A stretch of 64,000 nucleotides of DNA from Undaria pinnatifida (Eukaryota > Sar > Phaeophyceae > Laminariales > Alariaceae). This document shows positions 1 through 12,751 of this stretch, piece by piece. Numbering within the stretch: the first letter of the stretch is position 1; every line of letters begins with the position of its first letter. The stretch covers positions 5,291,279 through 5,355,278 of the forward strand of contig JABAKD010000018.1 in assembly GCA_012845835.1 (NCBI GenBank), given 5' to 3'. Both the position numbers and the translations under genes were made by a program. The notes under the pieces are model-generated. The model ran no database searches, was not told the DNA's origin, and saw only the letters and a program-made list of their open reading frames with translations.

Positions 1-294
1 TCCTGACCAAAAAAAAGGAGGGTCTATAGCAAGGCACCTTGAAAGGCTACTTTAAGAGAACGAGCAACACAAGGTACGCATCGAGGGCATTTCTCCGAAA
101 ACGATTTCGCCGAAAATATAACATGAAAGGGGGTCGACAGGAAACGACCTATCTATATGGGATACGAAGCCATACTGGGGTCAAAAGACCGATCCGACAA
201 GTACGCCAACAAGTCGAGAGAAAAACGGGGGCCAAGAGGGGACGGCCTGCGGACTGCACAGTCAGGATAGGCTGTAAAGCTGTGGTTAAGGTCG

Positions 295-568
295 GAGCCA
301 CCCCACGGTACGTAGGGGTGCATGCAGCATAATCGATCAGTCCCTGAGCTCTTCACACGAGGAACTCAATACCTCACCCGATACTACATGACTTCGAAGG
401 CATTCGTTCGCACTGCAACCCGACCAAGCTTGTATGCCTTAGTCCTAAAATACAATGTACTCGTGAAAAGGCTTCATTTGACCGGCAATTCCTCACATGA
501 GGAACTCAATCGCCCAGAGAATTTTTGGCGCAATCATACAACTTCAACCCCTACCGTGGGATGACTCG
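295..568 (-). mobile_element. MITE-like element, family A
   Basis: Ends are CCCCACGGTA...AGGGGTGCA and CCCCTACCGTGGGATGACTC, an inverted pair. The interior carries CGAAGGCATTCGTTCGC and GAGGAACTCAAT blocks found in the other family A copies, here reversed. Confidence 0.6.
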
Positions 569-1985
569 CCGGTGTAGTTAAGCCCTATGGGCAGGTATGC
601 CGAAAAGAAACAAGAAAAAGTGATCGAGAGAAACAAGACCTGTTAGCTTCAAAGCCAGGACGGGGGTCAGTGTCGTTGAACCGTAGGGGTAGGGGTGCCG
701 AGAAAAAAAGGTGAAAAAAAGTGGTCCAGGGCAACAGATCCGCTGACTACAAAGCTAAAACGGAGCCCGACAGCAAGGAGCTCTTGGGCGCAGGTACAAA
801 CAAACGAGAAGGTAGACGCCAAAGAAAGCCGACAGGTGGGCTGGAGAGTCAGCACGCGACCGCTAACGTGGGACCTAAGGGGGGTTCTCGACGTGAAGCC
901 AGTGGTCGACAATGTGGGACCATACGCGGTAGCAATAGCTGGGATGCCGCAACACTAAGTGGCTGGGGCTACAGTGCAGTGAAGTTAGCTGTGGAAAGAA
1001 ACACGCCAAGAAGCATAGAAGGCACCACAACAAAAAGGGACTTGTACGCCAAGGGACAAGGAAAGTCCAACACCAACAAAAATAAGAGATAATTTCTCGC
1101 CAAAAACGAAGCGAAATAACGCGGAAAGCATCCATCTTGTCACCAAGCGCATAGGGCGAGGTGGGAACGAGAAGATATGGAAAACCTCAACATGGTTCGG
1201 AAACGCCATGGTTCGTCGGTGTGCACGAAACGTGGGCGGCCTACATCGACGGTAGAAGGCGGAAGCCAAACCACAAGGGCGAACACTCGTCGTGCTGTAG
1301 AAAAGTAGAAAAACTTGGGCACAAGTTCAAGATCAAGGCGACCATGAAGATCACCGAAAAACGAACAAATGCCATACTTTGAATGCGACAAAGAAGACAG
1401 AAGGCATACTGCTACTACGTTAAAAAGTTTTCGAATCCTCAATGATACTCATACTTTAAGGGGATACTTTGAGGAGCCACGAGGCGATAACACTGACTAC
1501 ACTAGTACCCACCTGGTACCAGGTATAATTGCACTGAGACAGTAGGGTTCTAAGCCAATACACACACTAGGCGTTCACGAACATGTGTTTCCAAAAGAAA
1601 AAGGAGAGAAGGCTACTACGGTCGGTCGTTAGCTGCGCACAGCGATAACCACTAAGGAGCAAGCGTGTCCAGAAATAACAAGAAAAAACAACAAATGTAC
1701 CCGCGTTGCATGAACGCGAAAGCGGAAAGGTATAAGTTCCGGAACCGAACGCACGTCAGAGGCGGGAGGCAATAAGTTCCGAACATGCACACACTGAAGA
1801 GGTGGGAGGACATACGTTCCCATCCGGCACGTAGTGCAGGGGGAAGAAAAAGCAAGATAGAAAAACCAAAACTACTACATTTTTTTCTAACTTACACAGT
1901 GAGAACGGCGAAAACGGGGTCTTAACACAACGGAAGACCCAGAAATTCTGCAAAAGGACGCGCACATGGTGCAGACGATATCTCG
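569..1985. other. No gene recognised
   Basis: A-rich plus strand with short frames only. A perfect 14-bp palindrome ACCTGGTACCAGGT lies at 1511-1524. Confidence 0.5.
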
Positions 1986-2084
1986 GCTGAGAAGGAATCA
2001 GACGAAACTGCTACGATGGCTGAGAAGGAATCAGACGAAACTGCTACGATGGCTGAGAAGGAATCAGACGAAACTGTTACGATG
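1986..2084 (+). repeat. Three 33-bp direct repeats encoding an acidic 11-mer
   Basis: GCTGAGAAGGAATCAGACGA-AACTGCTACGATG three times, the third with one change. On the plus strand it reads AEKESDETATM three times in a short frame from about 1926 to 2128. No start or homologue is recognised. Confidence 0.75.
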
Positions 2085-4639
2085 TCGCGGGCTGATGCCA
2101 TAAGCCGGACAGAGGGAGGGGGCAAATGACGTACAACTCTAAAATTGCTAGCGGGGCGCATGCACAGTGTGCAAGCGAAGTTCAGGCTAATGAGGATCAA
2201 GTGAAACTACCATGGTTTCGGGGGTTGGTACTATAAAGAAGCCTAGGGGGGGGAGTCGTGAACAAACGACGGATCCGATAATACTAGCGAAAGGTTGATG
2301 TCGTGAAACGCTGAAATTTGGCCTACTATAGCGGCGAAAAAATGAGGTCAAGACGCCGAGCCCAACCAGGATGCTCCTCTCGACGTCTTCCACCGATGAG
2401 CAACGAACGCTACTTGCCGAAGACAATGGCTATCAGCGATTCCGGTCTACAGCACGAAACGTCTGCTTCAAAATCCGGGAAATCGCACCTTGAGCCTGCC
2501 TCGCCTATTTATCGGCGGCTCCACCCGCGCTCGTCCCAGGACGTACGCGTTTTTCAAGTGCCAGCGTTGGGCCCGTCAACGACGGTTCCTCCTCGCTGCC
2601 ACGGTGTTGACAGCACCACTGCCCCTGGGCCCAAGGGACAATCCCGTTATGAAGACGGAAAACTCAAGATCATAGTTGACCAGGATATGCCCTGAACCCC
2701 CTGCCCCGTCTTCCTCGCAACTCTCGTGCATTACGTGGACACGGACCACAGGTACAGCATTTCCTAGCGAGTTTTATCCTGCTCATCTAACGCCGCTTGG
2801 AGACAGGAGCCCCAGGGTATCTTCGCCCCGCTCCTTTCAACGCCACCCACGGAGACGCTCCCAGAGCCTTGGTGACCCAGGACCGAGACTCCCTTTGCGA
2901 TCACGTGGATCCAGCCGGCTCTCTTCTCTAGATCAGCCAGCTGCACCCTCGCCATCGCCACGCGACAGTCCTAGAGACAGCCGCAACTGACCACAGTTTG
3001 GCGGCTCACCGCAGCCAGCCTACACCGAATTCCCTGTTCAACCTTTAGCAGTCCCACCCGTTTGGATTCTTCCTTTACGGTTTTTTCTTATCACCGTGTG
3101 GAGTAGTTTCCGACATCACCCGAGACCGACATTTTGAGCGACACCACGACCCCGCAGCTCGCCCGGCTTCAAGCAAGTATCGGTAACGATCAGCCATGGA
3201 TTTTGGTTCCAAGACCGACAAACGCCGGGGCTCCTCCTTCATTGCCCACCTGGGACAATGGCTCCGAGGCCGGCAAACGCCGGAAAAAACTCCCGTACCA
3301 CCACCCAACGACCCTTGACACGTACCACCGCCCGCCCAGTTCGTATCTTTAGCTTCTGCAACGGTACACCCGAGAACTGGCAATCCCATCCATAGGCAGA
3401 AGCAACAACCGCTTAATTCAGTTGGCAACCGCCTTGCCCCCCTGACCTGCCGCGTTGCAAACGAGTCATCCCCTTTCGGTCTTGGCATTTCTCACCGAAC
3501 CCTCCAACTACCGATCTCGTTCCGGCCCTTTCCAACGCGACAGAACAACTCTACCGCGCCCCGCCCTCCAACGCGACCGGTTTCAACGGAGCACCTCTGT
3601 CCCGGCCCCCTTCATTGCCGCCGAGGCGCAATTGCCGATTCGCCCTTGCCCTTCTCCACCCCGACATGATACCAAAGAGCCGCCTTGCTCCGGTCTCCGC
3701 CGATCCCGCCCCAACCACGCCCCACCGCCTGCACGCTTCCAACCACACGCGATCCAACAGAGCCAATGTGCTTTCACGCCGAAGCTCACCGCTTGGCGGT
3801 GTTTCCTACGGACTCGAGGACTGCAGCCATTCCCTCCATCTAGTTGGGTTGGCTTCCTCGACATCGTCACCGATCTATCCCCGACACCGCCGACCATCTG
3901 GAGATAGAAGCCGCCCTTCTCCTCACGGTCTGGTTAATTCTCCTCTCGACAAACGTTGGAGCCCCTACCGCTCCCTTTTCCCGGCTACCCCAGCCCAAAC
4001 TATCCCGCCCTTACCAGGCCACCAACGGTACCTCCCGGCCAGCTTTTCAGTTTACTCACCAGCGTACTCTGGCCGACGACAACTTCCCGTCTTCCCCAAC
4101 CACAACAAAGCCAAGGTTTATCGCTCCCGATCCAGCTCTTTAGCTACCCCTCCATTAACCGGATCCAAACCACCAACGACCCTTCAGCCTTCCTCGACGA
4201 CACAACCACACGGACGACCTTCCCTACCACGGTTCACCGGCGCTCGCGCGTCGATGCTTCCGTCTACACCGCCTTTCTTATGTCCACCTTGGTTCGCCAC
4301 CACGGCGTTCTATTCCCCAGCGGGTTATGTTTCTTTTTCTTGCGGTACGTATTCTTCTTTTCCATCCATCGACCGAGTTTGTTTCCGTTGCCAGTGAACG
4401 CCGAACAGTTCCCCCTCCAACCCAACGGTCCCGAATCCGCATCCGTCCCTAAAGACACGTCTGCGACACCAATACCGCCACCCCCTTACGCCTCAAGAAC
4501 CCTGTAGGTTTACCACCTGAAACTAGGCTTCCCCTACCCGTCCCTGACGGCACGTCTGTGACAACACCATCGACCCCCCCCTTACCCTGACATTTCTATA
4601 GTTTTACCATCTGAACCTGTGGTTTGGCTCCTTTCCGGT

Positions 4640-5070
4640 TATGACGAGCCGGGCATCGGCTTGGGTGGGCTCGTTCCCCCGTCCCTCCCAACCCACCGCC
4701 ACCACCCGCCGCTCCCATATTCTGAGTTGGTGTTGATTTTTGTTTTTCAGGGCATGACCGTTTCGAACCGACTATCGGTTTGGGTGGGCTCGCTCCCTCT
4801 CCTCTCCGACCCACCTCTACCATTCCACCGCTCCCCTTGTTCCGAGTTTGTTTTACTTTTTCTTGGGCTCTTGAACCTCCCGCGAGCCTGGTACGTATGG
4901 GACCTTTTTAGCAAAAAATCGGGCCCTTCCACGGCCTCTCCGCTGCCCTCGTCGAAAGATGTGAGCATCCCATCCCGAGTATCGTTTTGGGTGGGCTAGT
5001 TCCCCCTCAATTTCGACCCACCATCACCATCCGCCCCCATCCACCGGCGACGCGCAAACCGTGCACCTCT
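4640..5070 (+). repeat. Degenerate tandem repeat, C-rich
   Basis: GGTTTGGGTGGGCTCGCTCC, followed by a CCGACCCACC block and a TTCCGAGTTTGTTTT block, occurs near 4660, 4780 and 4985 with substitutions. Confidence 0.55.
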
Positions 5071-5494
5071 CATGTTCGGCCTTGACTTGGGTGTGCTCAG
5101 ATTCCCTCCCTCCTGTCCCATGCACCACCATGTTTCGCTAAAGATACTTTTCGCAACCCACGGTCTTGCGGATCATACCCAAACACCATCGACCCCTTCG
5201 CCGCCCCGAAACCTCCGTCGGGTCTATTTCGGCCCATGACATCGCCTGCGGTTCGCTAGCCAGCTCCGAAAAAGGCGCCGAGGACGCTGGCGCTCCTCCT
5301 GGATCGGCTCTCAGGCCGTCCCTCGTTCTCCCCAGCGCCCACCATTGGCGCATCCCTTTTAGGCCCTCCTCATCCTTCGCCGGACCATTATTTTCCCAGA
5401 GCCGTCATCGCTCCACAGCCGCCGCTGGAAACTGTGGACAGCCCTTCCGACTACGGTTTTTCTCGCCAGTACCTGTGGCTACACTTCCAAGATC

Positions 5495-5890
5495 ATCGTC
5501 ACCAGAGCTTCGTCGTCACCAGAGCTTCGCGACCAGAGCTCCATCGTCATCAGAGCTTCGTCGTCACCTGAGCTTTGCGACCAAAGCTCCATCTTCACCA
5601 GAGCTTCGTCGTCATCTGAGCTTTGCGACCAGAGCTCCATGTTCACCAGAGCTTCGTCGTCATCTGAGCTTCGCGACCAGAGCTCCACCTTCACCGGAGT
5701 TCCACCTTCCACCAGAGCTTCGTTGTAACCCGAGCTTCACGACCAGAGTCCCAATTTTTTCAGAGCTCCATCTTCAATAGAGCTTCGTCGTCACCTGCGC
5801 TTCGCGACCAGAGCTTCTCCTGCACGGAAATTCGTCGTCACCTGTCGTCACTTTAGCTTTGCGACCAGAGTTCCACCTTCGTCAGAGCTC
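5495..5890 (+). repeat. 54-bp tandem repeat
   Basis: Units of AGAGCTTCGTCGTCATCTGA-GCTTTGCGACCAGAGCTCCA repeat about six times and then decay. One frame gives SPELRRHLSFATRAP repeated, inside an open frame from 5166 to 5780. I see no other sign of a gene. Confidence 0.7.
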
Positions 5891-6844
5891 CACCTTTCAC
5901 CTAAGCTGCATCTCCGTCTTCCGCGACTAGTTCATTTGATGTCTTTCCCCTTCAAGCCACTACCAACGACAAGGCAACCTTTTTTCTGGCCACTACCACC
6001 GGCCCCGGTGTCGTCGCCACCATGTACTCCGACCATCTGGGAATTATTTCACCGACTTCTGCAGCCATGCATTGATGGGCCTGCCGCTTCAAACCGCTAC
6101 CAGCGGCGAGGCGCCCTCTTCCTGGCCATTACCACCAACTCCGGCGTCATCGCATCGCCAGCGCCGACCAGCTGGGGCATATTTCGCCGACTCCTGAAGC
6201 CTCCGCGCCGGTAGGCCCGCTCCTTCAGTCCGCTACTAACCGCCCCGGCGTCACCGCCATCGTCGGCTACTTCGGACCTTCTCTACCGCCTATTCCAGCA
6301 ACCACGCCGTCATCCTCGCGGCGTCAAAAGCTAACTCCGCCACCCCGAGCACCGCAGGCATCTGCACAGGCCCACTTTAAAGGACTACTACAGCGTTATC
6401 GCTTGCGTCTACATGTACGCTGCGGAACACGCATATTCCACCGCCGCGTACGCGATCCGACACCTTCTTCAACCAGCCATATTGAGCTAATACTACAGTC
6501 TCGTCTCATTCCGTCACAGAGCTCCTACCGCATCGTTCATGAACAACCCGCTCTCACTGGTTCGTGCTCGGAGCTCTTCAACGCGTTTTACTGGACCATC
6601 ATCCGTCTCCAGCGCTCCTACCACATATTCCGCGAACACTACGACGTCACCGTCTCGCGATCGGAGCGCTGCGGCACACCCTAGTACGACCACCAGCCGC
6701 GTTTCATACCCTTTTTTCTTCAGACCCTACACCATCCGGTTCCGCGATCAACCTACGGCGTGTCTACTGCACATCTTCGCGGAGCACCATCTACGGATCG
6801 GCGTGTCTACAACGCCACGCGATAGGGATATCTGCAGCCAGGGT

Positions 6845-7530
6845 ATTATAAAAAGTGAAAATACACCCCAGCTGTGAGATCGAAGATTTCGTCGAAACTC
6901 ATCTTTGCAAGCTATGTGTGATACTACTCCGATCGCGCGCATTACGGGTTGTGTGTCCTCATTTAACTATAGGTCGGCGACTCCCTTTACAATTACAGTG
7001 TAGCTATCAGGGTCAACAGGGTGATGTTAGTCAGTCTGTGCGCGGAAACTATAAAACCCGTTTCTGAGGGGGACAAATCTGACAGCTGTGGAAGGAAATG
7101 CATCAGTTTATCAAATGAATCCTGCAAGCCGAATAACCGGTGAGGGGGGGGCGGAGTTTCGAAGGACGTGAGGGCCTGGTTTTGATCGAAAGCGAGCGGG
7201 GTTGGAGGGAGGGGGGGAGGGGGGGGGGGGGGGCGGACGGGCGGGCAATTTGTGCGTGGAAGCTATAAATCCCTGTAAGGGGATAAAAAAAAAAACTGAC
7301 GGTTTTGGGGAAAAAAAAAAAATGCACCAGTTTATCATGGGGGGGGGGGGGGTTGGGGCGGGGGGGGGGCGGGGGGGGGCAGCTCAATCTGTGCGTGGAA
7401 ACTATACGTTATTTTGAGGGGATAAATCTGACGGTTTTGGAAAGAATGCATCAGTTTATCATGTATATCCTGGGGTAAGTCGTACAATCAGTGAGTAGAG
7501 AGAGGGCGGAGTGTTCGAGGGGGTGAGTAT
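6845..7530 (-). mobile_element. Repeat E: terminal segment plus G-rich interior
   Basis: 6845-7103 matches the 265-bp direct repeat of the full-length element at 52.7-53.6 kb in reverse. The interior to about 7530 has G homopolymers and repeated GGAAACTATA...GAGGGGATAAATCTGACGG blocks. The second terminal segment is missing. Confidence 0.55.
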
Positions 7531-7720
7531 TATCGCGTTAATTCGCACTTACCCTTTTGTCTTGTTTCCCCTCCCCCTAACCATGTTTCTTGAGTTCCTT
7601 CTTGAGTTTCTTCGTGGGATTTGTGTTGTGCGCATTAACTTCTTGATGTTCTCTTTCGGGTCTGCTTTTATTGTTTAACAGTAAGTTTCAAGGTGCCTCT
7701 TCTTTGCCTTGAAATTTCGG

Positions 7721-7854
7721 GTTGTCCCACTTTTGACCAGCACGCATATTTGCGTGCTTCTTTCGGTGTGCTACCCTGACTTTTCGTGTTGTCCCACTTT
7801 TGACCAGCACGTATGTTTGCGTGTTTGTGTCGGTGTGCTACCCTGGCCTTCCTG
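7721..7854 (+). repeat. 67-bp tandem duplication with hairpins
   Basis: GTTGTCCCACTTTTGACCAG starts both copies (7721 and 7788). Each contains CACGCATATTTGCGTG or CACGTATGTTTGCGTG, a small hairpin in which one pair changes to a wobble. Confidence 0.75.
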
Positions 7855-8029
7855 CCACTGATTTAGCTCGCCAGGCCGATATTTTGTGATGGTTTCGTCT
7901 TCCTGTTCCTGCCGGTTTAGCCTGCCCCGTTTTCGTAACTTGGCCGCAAACCTGCCGTGTTTTCGTTTCCTCTCGTCGGCTTAGCGCACCCTTGTTTCGG
8001 TGCCCACGAAACCGCTGTAGCATTTTTTT

Positions 8030-8370
8030 TGTTGACCTTCCCCTTGATTTTTGCACTACGTACGAAATAGGTGCATATTTGGGCGTCGTATATATCTCCA
8101 AACCCGCTGTGGTATGCCCATCTTGGCTCTTCTTTGGCTCTTCAACGTCATTGGTACACATTGCGGCGTTATGTTTGCTTTCTTATCGCTACGTACGGCA
8201 TATATGTCTTAGCCCTTCCTCAACTCTTTGCACTGCGTACGTCATAGATGCTTGTTGAGGCGTCGTATTTTTTTCTATCACCACTGTGGTATATGTGCTC
8301 TGGCCCTTCCTCTGCTTTCTGCACTACTCACGCCGTAGGTGTTTACTATGTTGGGGCGTGTTGTCCACCT
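8030..8370 (+). repeat. Degenerate tandem repeat
   Basis: CACTACGTACGAAATAGGTG, CACTGCGTACGTCATAGATG and CACTACTCACGCCGTAGGTG each precede a TGGGCGT or TGAGGCGT block, at about 8052, 8230 and 8323. Confidence 0.5.
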
Positions 8371-8567
8371 TGTTTGCGTCAGATCGCCCTGCTGCACAAG
8401 TCCCCTCTTCTCGGCTGGACATCCAAGTGCTTTCGCGCGTATGTTTTCCCCCATTTTTCGTCGCTTAGCTTCCAATAGAAATGGTGCCCTTCTACGGAGG
8501 GCACTCCGTTACATTCCTGTATCATCGTAGCAAGCGCCCTTTCTCCCTACCTCTGTTGGTATGTGAA

Positions 8568-8695
8568 ACTCAGACCCAAGGTCAATACGCAGGCCATTCT
8601 CCCCTTTCCCCATTACGATACCTACGTGCCTTCATTTTTTTCGCAAGAAGAGTTCAGCCCCTTCTCCCCTCGTTGACACGCATCGATCTGCGCCT
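8568..8695 (+). repeat. Dispersed repeat X, copy 1
   Basis: AACTCAGACCCAAGGTCAAT-ACGCAGGCC through CCCCTCGTTGACACGCATC matches 11931-12050 and, reversed, 26125-26247. No ORF or terminal repeat is seen. Confidence 0.55.
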
Positions 8696-8699
8696 GCCC

Positions 8700-9820
8700 A
8701 CGCTGCTATTACTTGGCCCCCTTGGCAGTAGTGGATTCCTTTGACAAAAAAAAAATGCGAGTACAAGTACGTGTTTGATTGAAACGATGCTCGTTTTTTT
8801 TTTTTTTTTGCGCAAGCATGGCACACGGAGAGTTTGAAGACATACATCATACGCAGCAAGAATTAACATGGGACGTCAATCGGCAAGCCCCGTGATGGGA
8901 GCACCAGCAGGATACCGCGAGACAACTGACGGGCGCCCGTAGGTGCCCGCGGGCGACCACGAGCGCGCGCGTTCCCATGGGACCTCAGTTGGGATGTCGC
9001 GGTCGTTCATGTGAGACCGACCATGGGCGCCGCACGCGGCTGGGATGCCGTGGGCGCGCCCAGGGGCGACCGCCAAGAGACACGAGCATTCGCGCATCAC
9101 CCCATTATGGTGCCTCACGTTGTGCCGTGACACCGTAAGTAGGCAAACGCTGACGACCTGAAAAGCGTGCTGCCGTGTCGTGCAGCCCAACACTCAACAA
9201 CGAACACAATGAATGGTATGTTTTCCCCGAACCGTCGGTTATTACACCGCACTTTCCCCCAGTAGAGGATGGAATTGTAGTGAACATGACGGAGGTGCAC
9301 GCTGATGCGGCGTTAGATCGAACAGAAAAGGCAGGCGTGCTTCAAGCGGCAGGCAGAGACATACGCATCGAACGACAGGGGATTGGGGCTTCCGCGAATA
9401 GCTTTGGGGACGACTGCCTGCGCTGCCGTGGCGCCGTGCAGCCGTGTCTCAAAAACCCAAACGGTATGAGTTTCCCGAACCGTCAGTTACTCCGCCGTAC
9501 TGTTCCCGAGGCAGTGGTATAGTCTATAGCTCATAGCACGCAGCATCGTTGTGAAGTAACGGGTGTGCGCGTGGAGACTGTGTAATAAGCAGATCGAGCT
9601 GAACAGGCGGGCGCGCCATGACCGGCAGGGGCACACGTGCCTCGAGCGGCAGGGCACTGTGGGACTTCTGCTGATCAATAAGTTTGAGATTGTCTCGCCT
9701 CGTCATGTTGCCGATAGATGCGTAGGGGGAGGCTTCTGCGTGCTTTGCGCATACTCGTGCGCGCACCAACCAGGTAACATCTCTCTGCGTTTCGTGGTGG
9801 ACGCGTGCTGCGGAGAGTCA
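8700..9820. other. No gene recognised
   Basis: Unique-looking GC-rich sequence with short frames on both strands. No motif, splice pattern or repeat recognised. Confidence 0.45.
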
Positions 9821-9821
9821 T

Positions 9822-10100
9822 ATCCCACGGTAGGGGTTGCACTTTCTGAGCCGAAAAAAGGTATACCCTCCTGTCCGCTTGAGCTCCTCAAGCGAGGAAC
9901 TACTGGTTTTAATACTCGAGTCCACGTACTTTTACGGGCATACGTGTTTGTTTTGGGACTAGGGCGTACTCTATTAGAAGCTTTGGTGGGGGTTGCGTGA
10001 ACGAATGCCTTCGAAATGATGCTTCGGGTGAAATATTGAGCTCCTCCTCGTGTTACGAGCTCAGGAGCTTTCTGCTTTCAGTCCTCTACACCGTGGGATG
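9822..10100 (+). mobile_element. MITE-like element, family A
   Basis: Starts ATCCCACGGTAGGGGTTGCA and ends CTACACCGTGGGATG. Inside are TTGAGCTCCTCAAGCGAGGA and ACGAATGCCTTCGAA. It has no coding capacity. Confidence 0.65.
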
Positions 10101-11089
10101 TCTCTACGCTAATAGGGTTGGCACCTTTTGGGCAAACGCTGTCTGTTTGACGGGGCTCCTCGAACGGGGAGCTTGCCAATAATAGTTAGGACCCCTCCCA
10201 TTACGTGAAAAAAACTCACCGGCCACATAGTCTAGACTATTAGTCTGTATCCACAAATACCAACAACGTAGCTTGCAAATATGAGATTAAACTATGGACC
10301 CTAAATTTGTCGAACTTACAGCTAGCTGACGTCGTTAGAATAACTTTATAAAACATTATAATCGTTGGCATTCCGTGTTTGTGCTCCGCAATATTCTTCG
10401 TGGGGTTGTGTGTACCCTACCGTCGGTAACTTTGTCGCGAATTCGCGTACCATGTGGTACGAAGATGCACGATCTGCTTCGCATGTCTTCAACGTTGGAC
10501 TGGAGGCGGGGCCATCACGCCGTCTATCACAGAAGCACCACTACTACCTTCAGCGATCGGTATACATTCATCTCGTCAGGGAGCGCCCTGAAGAATGCTC
10601 GAGTCTTTTTGAAAACACACCAGCAGCAGCTGTGTGAGTTCGATAACTTCAGGGCTTCCATTTGTGCACATAAAAAGTCAGCGGATGCGGTAGGAGCTCC
10701 TACATGGCGGGCGCGTCTTCAGAATGAAGGTTCTATACGACCTCGAAGGAAGCATGTGTCAGTGTGCGCTTATGGGGCAGACTATGTTCTACGAACGGAT
10801 CTACTAGCTAGGGTTTCGCTGCTGGCGTTGGTTTGTTGTCGTGGTTAGCATGAAAGAAGCTCAATTGACAGCCTTTTTCGTCCGGGGGGCGTTCGCCCTA
10901 CACAAACAACAAGATAATCTGCATCTTCAATCGTTCACGCACGCAAAATGTAGTGTACCAGGTTTGGGCCTACGAGAGTACCAGTCTGCCGCGTTCAGCA
11001 GGTCGTAGCGAGGTTTAGCAGAGGGCTCGCCCCGTAACAGCAGAAGAACTAACAGCAGAAGAGCTAACAGCAAAAAAAAGAGCTAACAG
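10101..11089. other. No gene recognised
   Basis: Two overlapping frames at 10365-10848 look mildly protein-like but have no known motif. AACAGCAGAAGAGCTAACAG repeats occur at 11035-11090. Confidence 0.4.
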
Positions 11090-11360
11090 CGGACGCGTTC
11101 CACGATAGAGATTCACCACTTTTTTTCTAATACTACTCCTCAATTTGAGAGCTCAAGACCTTTCCCAACAGCAGTAGTAATTTTTGGAGAAAAATAAAGC
11201 TGCCTCCGGACGAAACATCCCATCCATGGCCTCGGTACAAAACGATGATCATGGAAAAAAAATGGCCTATTTCCGAAGGTTTTGGGTCCAGGAGCCACGT
11301 CATTTTTCAGAAAACAAATTCAGACGAAAAGTGGTACCTCTCTCGCAGCATTCGCCTTCT
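11090..11360 (+). mobile_element. MITE-like element, family B
   Basis: GACGCGTTCCACGATAGAGA starts it. The interior carries CTCCTCAATTTGAGAGCTCA, CATGGCCTCGGTAC and GGGTCCAGGAGCCACGTCAT as in other B copies; it ends near GTGGTACCTCTCTCGCAGCA. Confidence 0.55.
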
Positions 11361-11430
11361 AATACGTATACCGGTCATACATACGGCTATGTACATGATA
11401 TTCTTGTAATAAACTAGTGCTTTCCACTGC

Positions 11431-11664
11431 CGTCGGATTTGGTCCCCCTCAAAAACGGGTTTTTATAGTTTCCGTGTACAGACTGATCAACATCATCACC
11501 CTGTTGACCTTCGTACAACAAGCTAGTTCTAAGGCGAGTCGCCAACCTAAAACCTTAATGAGGACACACGCCCAGTAATAACGCGTGATCGGACGCGCGA
11601 TCGGAGTATCGCATACAGCTCGCGAAGATGAGTTTCGACGAAATCTTCGATCTCACAGCTGGAT
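11431..11664 (+). repeat. Solo terminal segment of repeat E
   Basis: GGTCCCCCTCAAAAACGGGT through GACGAAATCTTCGATCTCAC matches the 265-bp repeat at 52663, more diverged, without interior. Confidence 0.55.
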
Positions 11665-11930
11665 GGAGGAGTGTTTTTTTACTTTGTATAATTGCACCTG
11701 ACGTCGTCGACACACTCTGTCGTTCATTGTGTTTTATGCGCTTTTTTTATTTTTCGTCGGCCGTGGGGTTGCTCGAGTCGGATAGCAATTTCTCTTTTAA
11801 ATTTTCCATAAAAATAAACAGCATTTATCGGGTGAGATGGAGACTACAGTCTTTCGCTTTGTTTCGTTTTGTTTTTGTTTATCTCTTCCGATATATTCGC
11901 GCTTTTCTTGTCTCATTCTCCCTTCGAAGG

Positions 11931-12050
11931 CGTAACTCAGATCAGGGGTCACTAAGCAGACTCTTCTCCCCCCTCCCCACCACCGTATGTATGTGTCTTC
12001 GTTTTTTATCGCGGGAGGACTCTAGATATTTCTTCCCTCGTCGACTCGAA
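11931..12050 (+). repeat. Dispersed repeat X, copy 2
   Basis: GTAACTCAGATCAGGGGTCA through TTCCCTCGTCGACTCGAATG, same order as the copy at 8568. Confidence 0.55.
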
Positions 12051-12159
12051 TGAAGAAAAAAAAAAAAGCGCCAACCCACGCTGCTAGGCTCTCTCAGCGG
12101 CTGACTCCTTCAGTTTATGATTTTTGCAAATATATTGAAAATTTCCAGGGCTTTTCGCG

Positions 12160-12535
12160 GGTCGGGTCGGGTCGGGTCGGGTCGGGTTGGGTCGGGTTGG
12201 GTTGGGTCGGGTCAGCTGACCCAACCCGACCCGTGAGCATTTCGAGACGTCTTGACCCGACCCGACCCGACCCGCGAGAATGTCGAGACGTCTTGACCCG
12301 ACCCGACCCGACCCGACCCGCGAGATTCCGACCCGACCCGACCCGCGAGATTTTAAAAACCTCCTGACCCGACCCGACCCGACCCGCGAGATTCTGAAAC
12401 CCTCCTGACCCGACCCGATCTGACCCGCCACAATTCGGGTGACCCGCGAGATGCGGGTTTCATGCGGGTCAGGTCGACTTGACCCGTGACATTTGTCACG
12501 GGGCAAAGTCGAAAAGTCACGGGTCAAAGCATGTA
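12160..12535. repeat. GGGTC/GACCC pentanucleotide array, inverted at its centre
   Basis: GGGTCGGGTCGGG on the left half switches to GACCCGACCCGAC near 12215-12235, so the array can fold on itself. CGCGAGATT spacers recur in the right half. Confidence 0.75.
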
Positions 12536-12669
12536 CCTGGTATATACCTCGGTCGGTTGGTCGGTCCTTGGTAATGTCGTGTTCTCTGGGTTTTTTACCG
12601 GCATTGTTTGCAGCTGATGATTATGTCATGTGGTGTGCGCGCGAAAAATAGGAAAGAAACCGCAACCCA

Positions 12670-12726
12670 GATGCATGGGCATGCCCGTACCGCTAGACCA
12701 CCGGGTCGACCCGACGAGCGACCCGA
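12670..12726 (-). other. tRNA-like remnant next to the GACCC array
   Basis: On the minus strand CCCGGTGGTCTAGCGGTACG resembles a tRNA 5' half and A box, followed by GGGTTGCGGTTTC where a B box would be. Pairing is too poor for a functional tRNA. Confidence 0.4.
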
Positions 12727-12751
12727 CGAGCGACCTAATTATAAGTTATAA

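Larger units (their letters stand above)
2085..6844. other. C-rich region without a recognised gene
   Basis: Frames of up to 260 codons are open (for example 3615-4397 plus) but are rich in Pro, Ser, Arg and Thr, overlap in several frames, and show no domain. The openness follows from C-rich, AT-poor sequence. Tandem repeats at 4.6-5.1 and 5.5-5.9 kb are listed separately. Confidence 0.5.

Noticed and set aside
1-8700. Possible large element bounded by related A-rich and T-rich flanks (1-1.9 kb against 7.6-8.7 kb)
   Set aside because: Composition and short words are similar in reverse, but I could not find a continuous inverted match. A dot-plot would settle it.
10365-10848. Two overlapping plus-strand ORFs of 90 and 157 codons
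   Set aside because: They overlap in different frames and neither has a motif or splice support.
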